Made by a program: the position numbers and the translations under genes. DNA of 45,024 nt, from the NCBI GenBank assembly GCA_946540735.1, contig CAMNIN010000026.1, positions 1 through 45,024 on the forward strand. Reading direction: 5' to 3'. This document shows, piece by piece, positions 1 through 7,401 of this stretch (position 1 is its first letter; each line of letters begins with the position of its first letter). This DNA comes from an uncultured Prevotellaceae bacterium (GTDB taxonomy: Bacteria > Bacteroidota > Bacteroidia > Bacteroidales > Bacteroidaceae). Below the pieces are notes generated by a model. The model searched no databases and had not been told where the DNA came from. It worked only from the letters and a program-made list of their open reading frames with translations.

Positions 1-258
1 TGCAAAGGTAGGAATTACATCCATACCTACCAAACTTTTCAAGGAAAAAATGAAGGAAAACATGAAAATTTTCGGGTTATTTGACAAAATAGTGTAAAAA
101 CAACACTTATTTCCGTCTTTTTAGGATGAAAAAAGCTGTTTAATGCACTCAGAAGAGTGAGAACGCCATGCCATGGGCGAAGAATAGGATATTACCTTAT
201 TTACTTTAAGAGTCTTTTTTGTCACATTTTGGTTCCTCTGCTGACCACGAAGATCAAA

Positions 259-336
259 AGAGACGCTGCATTGAGGCGTCAGCATCATGCTTTGGGCTGA
301 AATAACAAACGGGAGACGCCTCAATGCGACGTCTCT
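259..336. repeat. 22-bp imperfect inverted repeat (stem-loop)
   Basis: The arms at 259-280 and 315-336 are reverse complements over 22 bases with two adjacent mismatches, separated by a 34-base spacer. The sequence (AGAGACG...GCGTC) is non-coding and far upstream of the first gene. It could be a small dispersed palindromic repeat or a remnant terminator; there is no T-tract, so a terminator is less likely. Seen directly; function unknown. Confidence 0.6.
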
Positions 337-371
337 ACTTTCTTATGCGAATGGATTCATCCGACCGCATG

Positions 372-776
372 GGGTGTAAATAGTTGCAACGCGATTTTCG
401 GATTACAAATCCTAATACTCAGAGCATCGGGATTACAAATCCCGATGAACGACACTAACCAAGCGTTACCCTATGGTTGCCTATCGACAAATCCAGATGA
501 ACGACAGGGTGTAAATCCTTGCAACGCGATTTTCGGATTACAAATCCTAATACTCAGAACATCGGGATTGCAAATCCCGATGAACGACACCAACCAAGCG
601 TTACCCTATGGTTGCCTATCGACAAATACAGATGAACGACAGGGTGTAAATAGTTGCTACACGATTTTCGGATTACAAATCCTAATACTCAGAGCATCGG
701 GATTACAAATCCCGATGAACGACACTAACCAAGCGTTACCCTATGGTTGCCTATCGACAAATCCAGATGAACGACG
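372..776. repeat. Three tandem 135-bp repeat units
   Basis: Units begin at 372, 507 and 642, all starting GGGTGTAAAT, so the period is exactly 135 bp. Copies differ at only a few bases (for example AGTTGCAAC, CCTTGCAAC and AGTTGCTAC near the start). Each unit holds a perfect hairpin ATCGGGATT-ACA/GCA-AATCCCGAT and a second, weaker GGATT...AATCC pairing. Because 135 is divisible by three, a reading frame stays open through the array (445-804) and would encode a 45-residue repeat, but this looks like a by-product of the period. The same core sequence recurs inside the mobile element at 8791-8887, so this is a dispersed family. Confidence 0.9.
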
Positions 777-886
777 GATTATCAGGAGGAACAATGAACG
801 ATAGCCTATAATGATGAACGATGGTGAACGGCGGAATAACATAAAAATAAGTGTCGAACGTCATCACAGTTTTCGATAAATTTCGT

Positions 887-894
887 ATTTTTGT
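887..894 (+). promoter_or_regulatory. Bacteroidetes -7 box for the DUF2207-like operon
   Basis: TATTTTTG matches the Bacteroidetes consensus TAnnTTTG and lies 29 bases before the ATG at 924. A start of transcription near 901 would give a short leader of about 23 nt. The -33 region is T-rich (GTTTTCG near 870) but not an exact TTTG. Inferred from the consensus. Confidence 0.65.
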
Positions 895-923
895 AGCCTA
901 CAATCCCCATCAAACGAAAAGCC

Positions 924-2009
924 ATGTTCTTATATATTATTAGAAAGTATCTGAAAGGGACGATTCTCGCCCTACTTTTATTTGGTTTGGGATACAGCAC
1001 GGATCACACCTTCGACAGCGGAATGACCCTCATGGTCTGTCTGGGTATGTTTGTGTGGTTTGGGCGCCTGATCTACCTGATGCAGTCCGGCAATGCAAAA
1101 AAAGGCGTCGCCTTGATGGCCAACCTGATCCACATTCTGCAGCTGATCTGGTATGTGGCATCCCTCAAGCCCCTGCGGATTTTGATACGCCGGATGCGCT
1201 ATGGCACTTTCACCGCTACCCCCTATCCCTACCTTGCCCTTTATGGCAGCATCGTCGACACCCATGCCATGAAAGGCAAGTTTGGCTACGGCATCGTGCG
1301 CAGCAAGTCGCCCGTGACGCGTGCCGCCGTCTGGCGGTTGCTCACACATGGCAGTCTGCGCTTTGCCAAAGGCAGCGACGGGCAGTTGTCACTCAAACTG
1401 GGACCGTGGAAGGAAGTGAGCCGTGCCGGACTCGACCAAGAATTGGAGCGCACGGTCTACCGGTTTATGGAGCGGGCCGCCCAGTCTGATGGAACGCTGG
1501 CCCCCAAAGACGTAAAGAACACCATCGTCGAGTACACCAAGATCAAGAAAAAGGGCGGATCCCACAACCCGGAAATCCTGGACAATCAATTTCAGTTTGC
1601 CGACTTGCTCAACACCAGCATCAGCCTCAAGGCCTACACGAAAGAAGAAGTGAGAAAAATCTTCGGCATGAAGCGGTTTCTCAAGCGACTGCCATCGAGC
1701 TACGAGGAAGCCCTTTTCGACAAGGGGAAATTAGAGATCCTACGCATCTGGCCCGAATACATGACCTACGCCTACCTCTTCGGCATCGAGCACAGCACAC
1801 TGGAGAGGCTCGGCAGACTCCTGCCATCCGACCAGAACCAGTGGAGTGCGCTCCAATACCTCATGACGACGAGTGCCCCCCACCGCCAAGTGGTCGACAA
1901 GATGATGAAAGCCGTGAGCGAGGCCGCCCCTGAGGTGGAAGACACCGTGGCAGGCAAGATGGGACGGTTCACCTTCGCCTGGCATGTGAACGAGATCTAC
2001 GACATCTAA
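924..2009 (+). CDS. DUF2207-like membrane protein, first paralogue
   Basis: A 361-residue protein of unknown function. It opens with two hydrophobic segments (about residues 8-25 and 34-52) and then a short amphipathic stretch IWYVASLKPLR, followed by a long soluble part. The next gene carries the near-identical motif IWYVISLQPLR at the same place relative to its membrane segment. Its C-terminal region also has the same plan, a helical block rich in W-x-E-Y-x-x-Y-A-x-x-x-G-I. That C-terminal block resembles the DUF2207 family of predicted membrane proteins (E. coli YciQ type), although this copy is divergent and lacks the large N-terminal ectodomain. The start follows a TAnnTTTG box by 29 bases. 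Lies 21 bases before the second paralogue and is probably co-transcribed with it and the protease-like gene. The family call is from motif memory; function is not known. Confidence 0.6.
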   Translation: MFLYIIRKYLKGTILALLLFGLGYSTDHTFDSGMTLMVCLGMFVWFGRLIYLMQSGNAKKGVALMANLIHILQLIWYVASLKPLRILIRRMRYGTFTATPYPYLALYGSIVDTHAMKGKFGYGIVRSKSPVTRAAVWRLLTHGSLRFAKGSDGQLSLKLGPWKEVSRAGLDQELERTVYRFMERAAQSDGTLAPKDVKNTIVEYTKIKKKGGSHNPEILDNQFQFADLLNTSISLKAYTKEEVRKIFGMKRFLKRLPSSYEEALFDKGKLEILRIWPEYMTYAYLFGIEHSTLERLGRLLPSDQNQWSALQYLMTTSAPHRQVVDKMMKAVSEAAPEVEDTVAGKMGRFTFAWHVNEIYDI

Positions 2010-2030
2010 ACAAGCACGAGGAAAGACACT

Positions 2031-3020
2031 ATGAGACAGACCCGAATATCAGCCATGCTTAGACCGGCACGGAAATCAGCCGTGCTTTTCGCCGCCCTGC
2101 TCGCACTCCCCACATTCGCAGCTGACGAGGCAGGAGGATCGTTGATTCCGTTTTGGATAGAAATTCCGCTTGACCTGCTTGCAATCATCTTCATCCCCGT
2201 GGCCCTCATCATCCTTTTTGTCGGCATGTATAAGAAGGTATTCAGCACCATCTGGTATGTCATCTCCCTTCAGCCCCTGCGCCGGCAGCGCCTCCGCAAG
2301 CGGTTGTCGGAAGGTATGGAATACTATCGCGAGCCGCCCGTTGGAGGCGACCTGAAAGTGGCCAATGTGGTGATGAACTCCCTCTCCTCGTCCTGGCTCT
2401 CGGACTACAAGGGCCTTTTCGGCGCACTCATTCTGCGGTTGGTCGACAAGGGCGCGCTGACCATGGAATACAAATCCAACGTCTACGGAGCGGAGCCCCA
2501 TGCCGTGCTGAGTGTGAACCCTTGGCCCCAGAACCTCCGCCCCACTGAAGAAAACCAGCTGGAACAGCGTTTCCACAACCTGCTCTACCATGCCGCCGGC
2601 AGCGACAACGTGCTCCAGCCCCGCGAGATCCAGCATTACCTCCGCAACAGCGACGATGATTTCATGAAAAGTCTTACCACGCTGAGCAGCAATCAGCGGA
2701 AAGCGGCAGAAGACCAGAAGACCGCCCAGCAGTTGCTTGCCCTAAAGAAATACCTCCTTGACTTCTCGCTCATCAAGGAGCGTGACATCAACGAGATGAA
2801 GCTTTGGAAGGAGTATCTCGTCTATGCCCTCTTCTTCGGCATAGCCGACAAGGTGTGCGACAACTTCAAGGAAGTCTACCCCGACTATTTCAAAGGCAAT
2901 GCCCTGGCGAGCATGCAGCTCAACATCGTGGGCAACAATGCCCTTGTCACCTACCTGGACGCCGTGGACAAGGGGGCGAAGGAATCAGAATCGAACAAGG
3001 AAACGAAGCAGAAGTCATGA
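2031..3020 (+). CDS. DUF2207-like membrane protein, second paralogue
   Basis: A 329-residue protein. The N-terminus looks like a signal peptide or first anchor (hydrophobic about residues 17-30, ending near TFAADE). A second membrane segment follows at about 42-68, leading into IWYVISLQPLR, the motif shared with the preceding gene. Residues of about 105-150 form a winged-helix-like stretch ending in GALTME, and the C-terminal part (KKYLLDFSLIKERDINEMKL, then a W-x-x-Y-L-V-Y-A-x-x-F-G-I-A core) is characteristic of the DUF2207 C-terminus. A purine-rich AGGAAAG precedes the ATG. Its stop overlaps the start of the downstream protease-like gene by four bases (ATGA), which suggests translational coupling. 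Tandem duplication of a DUF2207-type gene is the simplest explanation for the pair. The biochemical role is unknown. Confidence 0.65.
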   Translation: MRQTRISAMLRPARKSAVLFAALLALPTFAADEAGGSLIPFWIEIPLDLLAIIFIPVALIILFVGMYKKVFSTIWYVISLQPLRRQRLRKRLSEGMEYYREPPVGGDLKVANVVMNSLSSSWLSDYKGLFGALILRLVDKGALTMEYKSNVYGAEPHAVLSVNPWPQNLRPTEENQLEQRFHNLLYHAAGSDNVLQPREIQHYLRNSDDDFMKSLTTLSSNQRKAAEDQKTAQQLLALKKYLLDFSLIKERDINEMKLWKEYLVYALFFGIADKVCDNFKEVYPDYFKGNALASMQLNIVGNNALVTYLDAVDKGAKESESNKETKQKS

Positions 3021-4201
3021 GATGCCAAGGCACGATCACACTGTTGGCCTGCTGCTTGTTGCAGGTATTAGGACTGACTTGTCAGGCCCAATCCTACAGC
3101 TACAGCGTAAAGTTCACCCTTTCGGCCAGGAATTTCGTCGACACCATCCCCATCACTTTCGAGGACGACCAAATCTACATCACCGCTCACACCCAGGATG
3201 CCACCTACCGCTTTTGTCTGGACACAGGATCGAGCCAAGGCATCATCTACACCGACGGCAAAGTGCCCTATCTGCGCAAGCTCGGCAAGATCACCTCGCA
3301 TGACGCCAACGGCACGGCCACCCGCATCGACGCCGTGGAATATCCCGACTTCCGCATCGGTCACCTCACCATCCATGGTTACACCGGTTCGCTTCTCGAC
3401 TCCCACATCGACCACAGCGACTATGACGCCGTGATCGGTTTCGACCTCTTCAACAAAGGCCTTTCGGCCAAGATCGATGCCCGGCAGGGCATCATGATCC
3501 TAACCGACATTCCGAGATATTTTGACCAGGAAGAAGGCTATGCCGTGAGATACCGTTTGCTCAGATGGGTGCCCAATATCAAGGTCAGTCCCTATCATGA
3601 CTGCGTCGACGAGGCACGCTTCGACACCGGCAGCCGGCGACTGTATGTCATGTCCGACCGCAGCCGTCAGACTTTCAGCACCCAGTTTCCGGATTTCGCC
3701 ACGCAGATCGAAGGCATGAGTTATGGAAGCCGTGCCATAGGGAGTTTCGGAGCCGAGCGCAACCAAGAGGTAGCTTTTCTCTGGCTCGACCAACTGCAAT
3801 GGGGTGGTTTCTCTTTCTACGACTACCACACCATGACGACGCAAGGCAATTCGCGTATCGGAGCCGAATTGTTTCACTATGGCAGCATCATCATCGACCC
3901 CAAGCGCAGGCGATTGGTATTCCAGCCATTCGAGTCCGAACAAGGCTGCATGGTCAGCAATGAGCAGATGGACATCGCCTTCGTGCCCCGAAACGGGCGT
4001 GCCTCCGTAGGGCTGATATGGGAAGGCAGCCAGCAATATAAGAACGGGTTTCGTCAAGGCGACGTGATTCTGAGCATCGACGGCAGACCCATCCACTCTT
4101 TCCTGCAGTTTCTCTCCTATCCCTTCATCAACGGGAAGAAGCATCGTTTCTCGGTCATGGGCACCGACCGGCAAGTAAGGACTGTGGAAAGTGAGCGCTG
4201 A
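3017..4201 (+). CDS. Secreted aspartic-protease-like protein with C-terminal PDZ domain
   Basis: 394 residues from the ATG at 3017, which overlaps the upstream stop by four bases. The frame is open further upstream but that part lies inside the previous gene. An N-terminal signal peptide (hydrophobic to about residue 22, probable cut after CQA) is followed by two retropepsin/pepsin-like half domains. One has DTGSS with Asp about 69 and the other has DTGSR with Asp about 203. Each half also contains a family-like DAVIGFDLF or SRIGAELF hydrophobic-glycine turn. The last 75 residues fit a PDZ domain (VGLIWEGS..., GFRQGDVILSIDG). This arrangement is common in Bacteroidetes periplasmic proteins annotated as aspartyl protease family with PDZ. 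Whether it is proteolytically active is unproven, because the two halves have different residues after DTGS. Likely works in the periplasm beside the two membrane proteins of its operon. Confidence 0.75.
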   Translation: MRCQGTITLLACCLLQVLGLTCQAQSYSYSVKFTLSARNFVDTIPITFEDDQIYITAHTQDATYRFCLDTGSSQGIIYTDGKVPYLRKLGKITSHDANGTATRIDAVEYPDFRIGHLTIHGYTGSLLDSHIDHSDYDAVIGFDLFNKGLSAKIDARQGIMILTDIPRYFDQEEGYAVRYRLLRWVPNIKVSPYHDCVDEARFDTGSRRLYVMSDRSRQTFSTQFPDFATQIEGMSYGSRAIGSFGAERNQEVAFLWLDQLQWGGFSFYDYHTMTTQGNSRIGAELFHYGSIIIDPKRRRLVFQPFESEQGCMVSNEQMDIAFVPRNGRASVGLIWEGSQQYKNGFRQGDVILSIDGRPIHSFLQFLSYPFINGKKHRFSVMGTDRQVRTVESER

Positions 4202-4235
4202 GTAATCGGCGAGAGCCGTCATGATCGAGTGCAAG

Positions 4236-4276
4236 AAAAAATCGAGGGCGCAGGAGAAAAGACCTGCGCCCTCGAT
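4236..4276 (-). terminator. Terminator of the OmpA-domain lipoprotein gene
   Basis: A perfect 14-bp stem (4241-4254 with 4263-4276, ATCGAGGGCGCAGG) with an 8-base loop. On the minus strand it is followed by six T residues (4236-4241 read as T), a textbook intrinsic terminator for the minus-strand gene ending at 4302. It sits between convergent genes and may also stop plus-strand transcripts, although the T-run on that side is weaker (ATGTTTTA). Confidence 0.9.
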
Positions 4277-4301
4277 ATGTTTTATCCACTGTTTGCTGCG
4301 A

Positions 4302-5144
4302 TTATTGCTCTGCATTATCCGGAGCTGCGTCGATCAATTCCATAAACTGGTCGAGCTTCGGTGTAATAATGATTTGCGTGCGGCGGTTGCGCTGCTTGCC
4401 CAGTTCGGTATCATTAGTAGCCAGCGGGTTATACTCGCCTCGTCCACCAGCAGTCAGGCGTTTCGGATCCACGCCGAAATTGTTTTGCAGGTACTGCACG
4501 ACGCTAGAGGCGCGCAGACAGCTGAGGTCCCAGTTGTTGCGGATGTTCTCCCGTGTGATGGGCACATTGTCGGTGTTGCCCTCCACGAGCACATCATAGT
4601 CTTTGTAGTCGATGATGATCTTGGCGATCTTGCTGAGCGTCTCCTGAGCTCGGTTGTTGATCTCATAGCTGCCACTCTTATAGAGCATATTGTCGGCGAG
4701 TGAGATATAGACCACGCCTTTGAGCACCTGCACATCGACCTCTTTCATTTCCTCCTTGCTCAGAGAGCGGGTGAGGTTGTTGGTCAGCACCATATTGAGC
4801 GAGTCGCTCTTGCTCTTCACCTCCACGAGATGACGGATATACTGGTTGGACTCATTGATCTGGTCGACCAGTTTCTCTATGCTGACATTATTCTGGCTGG
4901 CGTTGTTCAAGCTCTTGTCAAGCGACCTCTGGAGCTTGGCATAGTCTTTCTTGGCCTGTGCGAGTTGCTCCTCAAGGCTCTGCACCCTTGCGGTGCTGGC
5001 AGCCAGTTGTTCTTTGGCATCCTGGTAGTTGCTCGTCAGCGTGCGGTTCTCGCTCTGGCAGTTGAGCAAGTCTTTCTTGCTGGCGCAGCTGCTCATCAGC
5101 AGTCCCACGGCAGCCAATGAAATCAAGAAGATGTTTCTTTTCAT
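4302..5144 (-). CDS. OmpA-family peptidoglycan-binding lipoprotein with coiled coil
   Basis: 280 residues. The N-terminus is a lipoprotein signal with lipobox LMSSC (Cys about 20), followed by a coiled-coil region about 28-85 (heptads rich in Q, L, E, K). The C-terminal OmpA-like domain is at about 150-265. It shows the domain's key pieces: VLVEGNTDNVPI, NWDLSCLRASSVVQYLQ and KQRNRRTQIII, which in this family bind diaminopimelate of peptidoglycan. Role: tethering the outer membrane to the cell wall, or a structural spacer. The architecture (lipid anchor, coiled coil, OmpA domain) resembles Pal/MotB-like tethers but lacks a membrane helix beyond the anchor. It stands alone and ends in a strong terminator. 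The short C-terminal tail ends acidic (DAAPDNAEQ). I see no clear TAnnTTTG box upstream. Confidence 0.85.
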   Translation of the reverse strand: MKRNIFLISLAAVGLLMSSCASKKDLLNCQSENRTLTSNYQDAKEQLAASTARVQSLEEQLAQAKKDYAKLQRSLDKSLNNASQNNVSIEKLVDQINESNQYIRHLVEVKSKSDSLNMVLTNNLTRSLSKEEMKEVDVQVLKGVVYISLADNMLYKSGSYEINNRAQETLSKIAKIIIDYKDYDVLVEGNTDNVPITRENIRNNWDLSCLRASSVVQYLQNNFGVDPKRLTAGGRGEYNPLATNDTELGKQRNRRTQIIITPKLDQFMELIDAAPDNAEQ

Positions 5145-5304
5145 AATTTTGTCGAGTTAAGTAATACGATTTGACCTAATTTAATATTAATTTGAATGAA
5201 TATCTATCATATAGACGAAAAAAAGAGGAATATGTTTTATCCTTTAGAAAAAATTAACCAAGAAAGAGCGAGTTTACCCATTTATTAACGCAAAACGTGG
5301 GAAA

Positions 5305-5332
5305 ATAGGGGAAACCCTATACCGTGATAGGG
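5305..5332 (+). promoter_or_regulatory. Overlapping alternative hairpins upstream of the hypothetical secreted gene
   Basis: ATAGGG (5305-5310), CCCTAT (5315-5320) and ATAGGG (5327-5332) lie in a row, so the middle block can pair with either neighbour (GAAA loop or ACCGTG loop). It sits about 33 bases before the -7 box at 5365 and is therefore upstream of the predicted transcript. A protein-binding site is more likely than an RNA switch. The rest of 5145-5394 is AT-rich and shows nothing else I can name. Confidence 0.3.
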
Positions 5333-5364
5333 ATTTCATCATCAGCCACGCCATTGGAAAGCAC

Positions 5365-5372
5365 TACTTTTG
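5365..5372 (+). promoter_or_regulatory. -7 box for the hypothetical secreted protein gene
   Basis: TACTTTTG matches TAnnTTTG and lies 22 bases before the ATG at 5395, which would give a leader of roughly 15 nt. No convincing TTTG is seen at -33. Inferred from the consensus. Confidence 0.6.
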
Positions 5373-5394
5373 CCATACAAATCATTTCACCAAT

Positions 5395-6270
5395 ATGAGA
5401 AGACTATTCTTGACTATATCAGCGCTCCTTGGCATATTGCCCATGGCATTCGCCACTCAAGTAGGCGTATACTGTTACCTGTCGTCCACAGGGACTGAGA
5501 CTTATCAAGACGACAACCTGCTTGCACGCATAGTGATCACCGATGATGGTTGCGCGGTGTTAGAAGTGGAGAATCTCACCGACAGGATCCTCTTTGTGGA
5601 CCGTGGCCGCTCTTTCTCATGGATCAATGGTGAATCGGCACCGATGTTCATACCACAATCCGACACCGAAAGCCACACTTACGGACTCCACACCATCGAA
5701 GAGGAAGATCCACAGCACAGGATCTACGTCAGTCAAGAAAGCCACACCTACAGCCATACTGTCTATGACCAACGCATCAAACCAATCGCCCCACGGGGCA
5801 AGAGCGTGGTATATTCATGGAACAGTCTGAAAAGGCTCATGGACAGCAACAAGGTGGATATCGGGAATACTGGAGGATGGTTCCGCTATCACTGCCGTGG
5901 ACGGTTCTGTGACACAGGCAGGAAATTTGAGAAAGGTGACAGCCACTACTACACCCCGGACAACACCCCGCTCTACATCAAGGCTGATCTGGAATACAGT
6001 TTTGAGGAGTCGGGAACAGACCGCCTCACTATGCATGTCGCCGATTACGTCGCACGTATCGACATCGGCTCACGTGATGGGATCAGCAAGCATGGCATTC
6101 TCCTCTCCCGTGGCCGCACGGCATCACCCTGTTTTGCCTTCCGCAGTGGCAAGCCGTTCAGTCATAACATCGGAGAGTTCGTCTCAGTAGCCAGTCTGGT
6201 GGCCCTGTATGTTGCGATAAAAGACATGAGTGAGCCCCCGGAAGGTTTTGGGGAAAAGACCAATTGGTAA
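5395..6270 (+). CDS. Hypothetical secreted protein
   Basis: 291 residues; I do not recognise a family. The first 20 residues form a clear signal peptide (MRRLFLTISALLGILPMAFA, then TQVG). The mature part is mixed beta-type sequence without repeats or extra membrane segments: early LARIVITDDGCAVLEVENLTDRILFVDRG suggests a beta-sandwich-like N-terminal domain. Two cysteines lie near residues 168 and 172 (YHCRGRFCD) and could form a disulfide after export. The C-terminal part is hydrophobic (about 258-275, GEFVSVASLVALYVAIKDM) and could be a helix packed in the fold. It is transcribed alone and converges on the next minus-strand gene across a long palindrome. Probably periplasmic or outer-membrane associated; no function is assigned. 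Confidence 0.7.
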   Translation: MRRLFLTISALLGILPMAFATQVGVYCYLSSTGTETYQDDNLLARIVITDDGCAVLEVENLTDRILFVDRGRSFSWINGESAPMFIPQSDTESHTYGLHTIEEEDPQHRIYVSQESHTYSHTVYDQRIKPIAPRGKSVVYSWNSLKRLMDSNKVDIGNTGGWFRYHCRGRFCDTGRKFEKGDSHYYTPDNTPLYIKADLEYSFEESGTDRLTMHVADYVARIDIGSRDGISKHGILLSRGRTASPCFAFRSGKPFSHNIGEFVSVASLVALYVAIKDMSEPPEGFGEKTNW

Positions 6271-6297
6271 AAACACGGACAGTTGAAGGGCGTTTTT

Positions 6298-6416
6298 CCG
6301 ATCTGTTCATATCAAAAAAAGACGACGCCATGCGATGATCCCTCAGCATATCAAACGGCGAGTGCCCGTCGAATTGAAAGTGCTGAGCGTCGTGGCATGG
6401 CGTCGCGTCAGATCGG
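6298..6416. repeat. 119-bp imperfect palindrome between convergent genes
   Basis: Nested complementary blocks are CCGATCTG (6298-6305) with CAGATCGG (6409-6416), GACG-ACGCCATGC (6321-6333) with GCATGGCGT-CGCGTC (6395-6409), and CTCAGCA (6342-6348) with TGCTGAG (6381-6387). The outer arms could fold one long stem-loop. It lies between convergent genes ending at 6270 and 6425 and has no T-tract at either end. It could act as a bidirectional terminator or be a palindromic insertion element. Confidence 0.65.
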
Positions 6417-6424
6417 TTAATGGT

Positions 6425-6709
6425 TTATTCGAATTGCAAAATCGTAGGATACTTGACGATAGTGCCCGACAGTTTGATTTTCCATTGTCCGTAGATTTGC
6501 CTGATATTCTGCGGCAAAAGGTTGCTGTCGCGCAACTTCACAAGGATCTCCCTCAGTGGTCGACCGGGATTGGGATCTTCGTCCTCCAGCAATCCGGCGC
6601 GGGCCAAAGCAGAATTGGCCTCGATCTCATCAATTTCATGCCTGCCCGTATGCATCATGTATTCATCCAGGCAGTGCTGCAAAGTGGTAAGTTCAGTTTC
6701 GTCAGTCAT
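6425..6709 (-). CDS. Small hypothetical acidic protein
   Basis: 94 residues from the ATG at 6709. An in-frame ATG exists at 6766 but lies upstream of the -7 box at 6743-6750, so the shorter form is preferred. No signal peptide or membrane segment. The N-terminal half is acidic and helical (TDETELTTLQHCLDEY, EIDEIEANSALARAGLLEDED). The middle has PGRPLREILVKLRDSNLLPQNIRQIYG, which reads like a helix-turn-helix-sized helical pair. The C-terminus is basic-hydrophobic (GQWKIKLSGTIVKYPTI). I do not recognise the family. Likely cytoplasmic and transcribed alone. The coding call rests on the well-placed promoter and the fact that the frame fills the space. Confidence 0.55.
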   Translation of the reverse strand: MTDETELTTLQHCLDEYMMHTGRHEIDEIEANSALARAGLLEDEDPNPGRPLREILVKLRDSNLLPQNIRQIYGQWKIKLSGTIVKYPTILQFE

Positions 6710-6742
6710 TTTCGTAGGATTTTCGTTAGCAATATGGTACCG

Positions 6743-6750
6743 CAAATATA
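6743..6750 (-). promoter_or_regulatory. -7 box for the 94-residue hypothetical gene
   Basis: Minus-strand TATATTTG, a perfect TAnnTTTG, 33 bases upstream of the ATG at 6709. Its position decides the start codon, since the longer frame would begin before the transcript. Confidence 0.65.
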
Positions 6751-6820
6751 GTAAAAAAAATGACACCTGATACTCCTACCCACGCAAAATTTCAGAAGTT
6801 TAACAATTTAACGGCATAAC

Positions 6821-6845
6821 ACGACGAAAAACAACAAATCGTCGT
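6821..6845. terminator. Weak hairpin downstream of the SPFH operon
   Basis: ACGACGA (6821-6827) pairs perfectly with TCGTCGT (6839-6845) across an 11-base A-rich loop. It lies about 85 bases past the minus-strand stop at 6931. There is no T-run on the minus side after the stem, so termination is only possible, not clear. The rest of 6767-6930 shows nothing else. Confidence 0.3.
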
Positions 6846-6930
6846 ATTATTTTGCATTTTTAAAAACAAGCCCTAATTATTTCGGGTGTATAACTAACAA
6901 TTTATTCAAACACTTCTTCTATACAAGCTG

Positions 6931-7401
6931 TCATTTCCTTGCGGCGTAATAAAGAATGGTGTAGATAATTATCATCACTACAATCATGCAGGACAGGATG
7001 ATGATGGGCAGTTCGGAGTGTGTCCATCCAGCTGCCATCAGCACAGTGGCCAGGAAGATGAAAGCGACCAGAAGTGCGACGACCCTCAAGAACCGCACGG
7101 TGAGGTCGAACTGCTTCATCGTGGGCTTTTTCGGCATATTGTAGCAACTCGGCTTATAGCTCAGGAAAAGAATCAGTGGTATGATCACTGTCGCCTGAAC
7201 CGCGATGACCAGCACGCCAGTCGTGTCTATGTTCTTGCCATGCAGGAAGATTCCCATCAAGGCGAACACCCATGTCATCAACACCACCAAGCCAGAAGCG
7301 ATCTCTATGGCCGTGCTCTCCCGGGTGCGGTACACCTGGTAGTCGTCAGAGAGCCGTTCTCTCTTCGGGAAAAACTTGAAATTAGTCCTATTGATTCTCA
7401 T
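6931..7401 (-). CDS. Small four-helix membrane protein in the SPFH operon
   Basis: 156 residues with four predicted membrane helices: about 36-55 (SGLVVLMTWVFALMGIFL), 61-82 (GVLVIAVQATVIIPLILFL), 105-127 (LRVVALLVAFIFLATVLMAAGW) and 131-152 (LPIIILSCMIVVMIIIYTIL). The N-terminal 30 residues are basic and would face the cytoplasm. Its start lies 14 bases inside the preceding Arc-type gene, so the two overlap in different frames and are probably translationally coupled. No family recognised. Context implies a membrane partner or accessory of the SPFH protein, which is inference from gene order only. Confidence 0.7.
   Translation of the reverse strand: MRINRTNFKFFPKRERLSDDYQVYRTRESTAIEIASGLVVLMTWVFALMGIFLHGKNIDTTGVLVIAVQATVIIPLILFLSYKPSCYNMPKKPTMKQFDLTVRFLRVVALLVAFIFLATVLMAAGWTHSELPIIILSCMIVVMIIIYTILYYAARK

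Noticed and set aside
445..804. 119-residue open frame with three 45-residue repeats
   Set aside because: It is produced by a 135-bp tandem DNA repeat; the unit is full of palindromes, also occurs inside a MITE, and has no promoter or signal of protein conservation.
2804..3016. Upstream extension of the aspartic-protease frame
   Set aside because: It lies inside the preceding gene in another frame. The ATG at 3017 overlaps the stop and begins a proper signal peptide.
4193..4205. GCGCTGAGTAAT similar to the MITE end
   Set aside because: It is at the stop of the protease-like gene, has no partner end or target duplication and can arise by chance.
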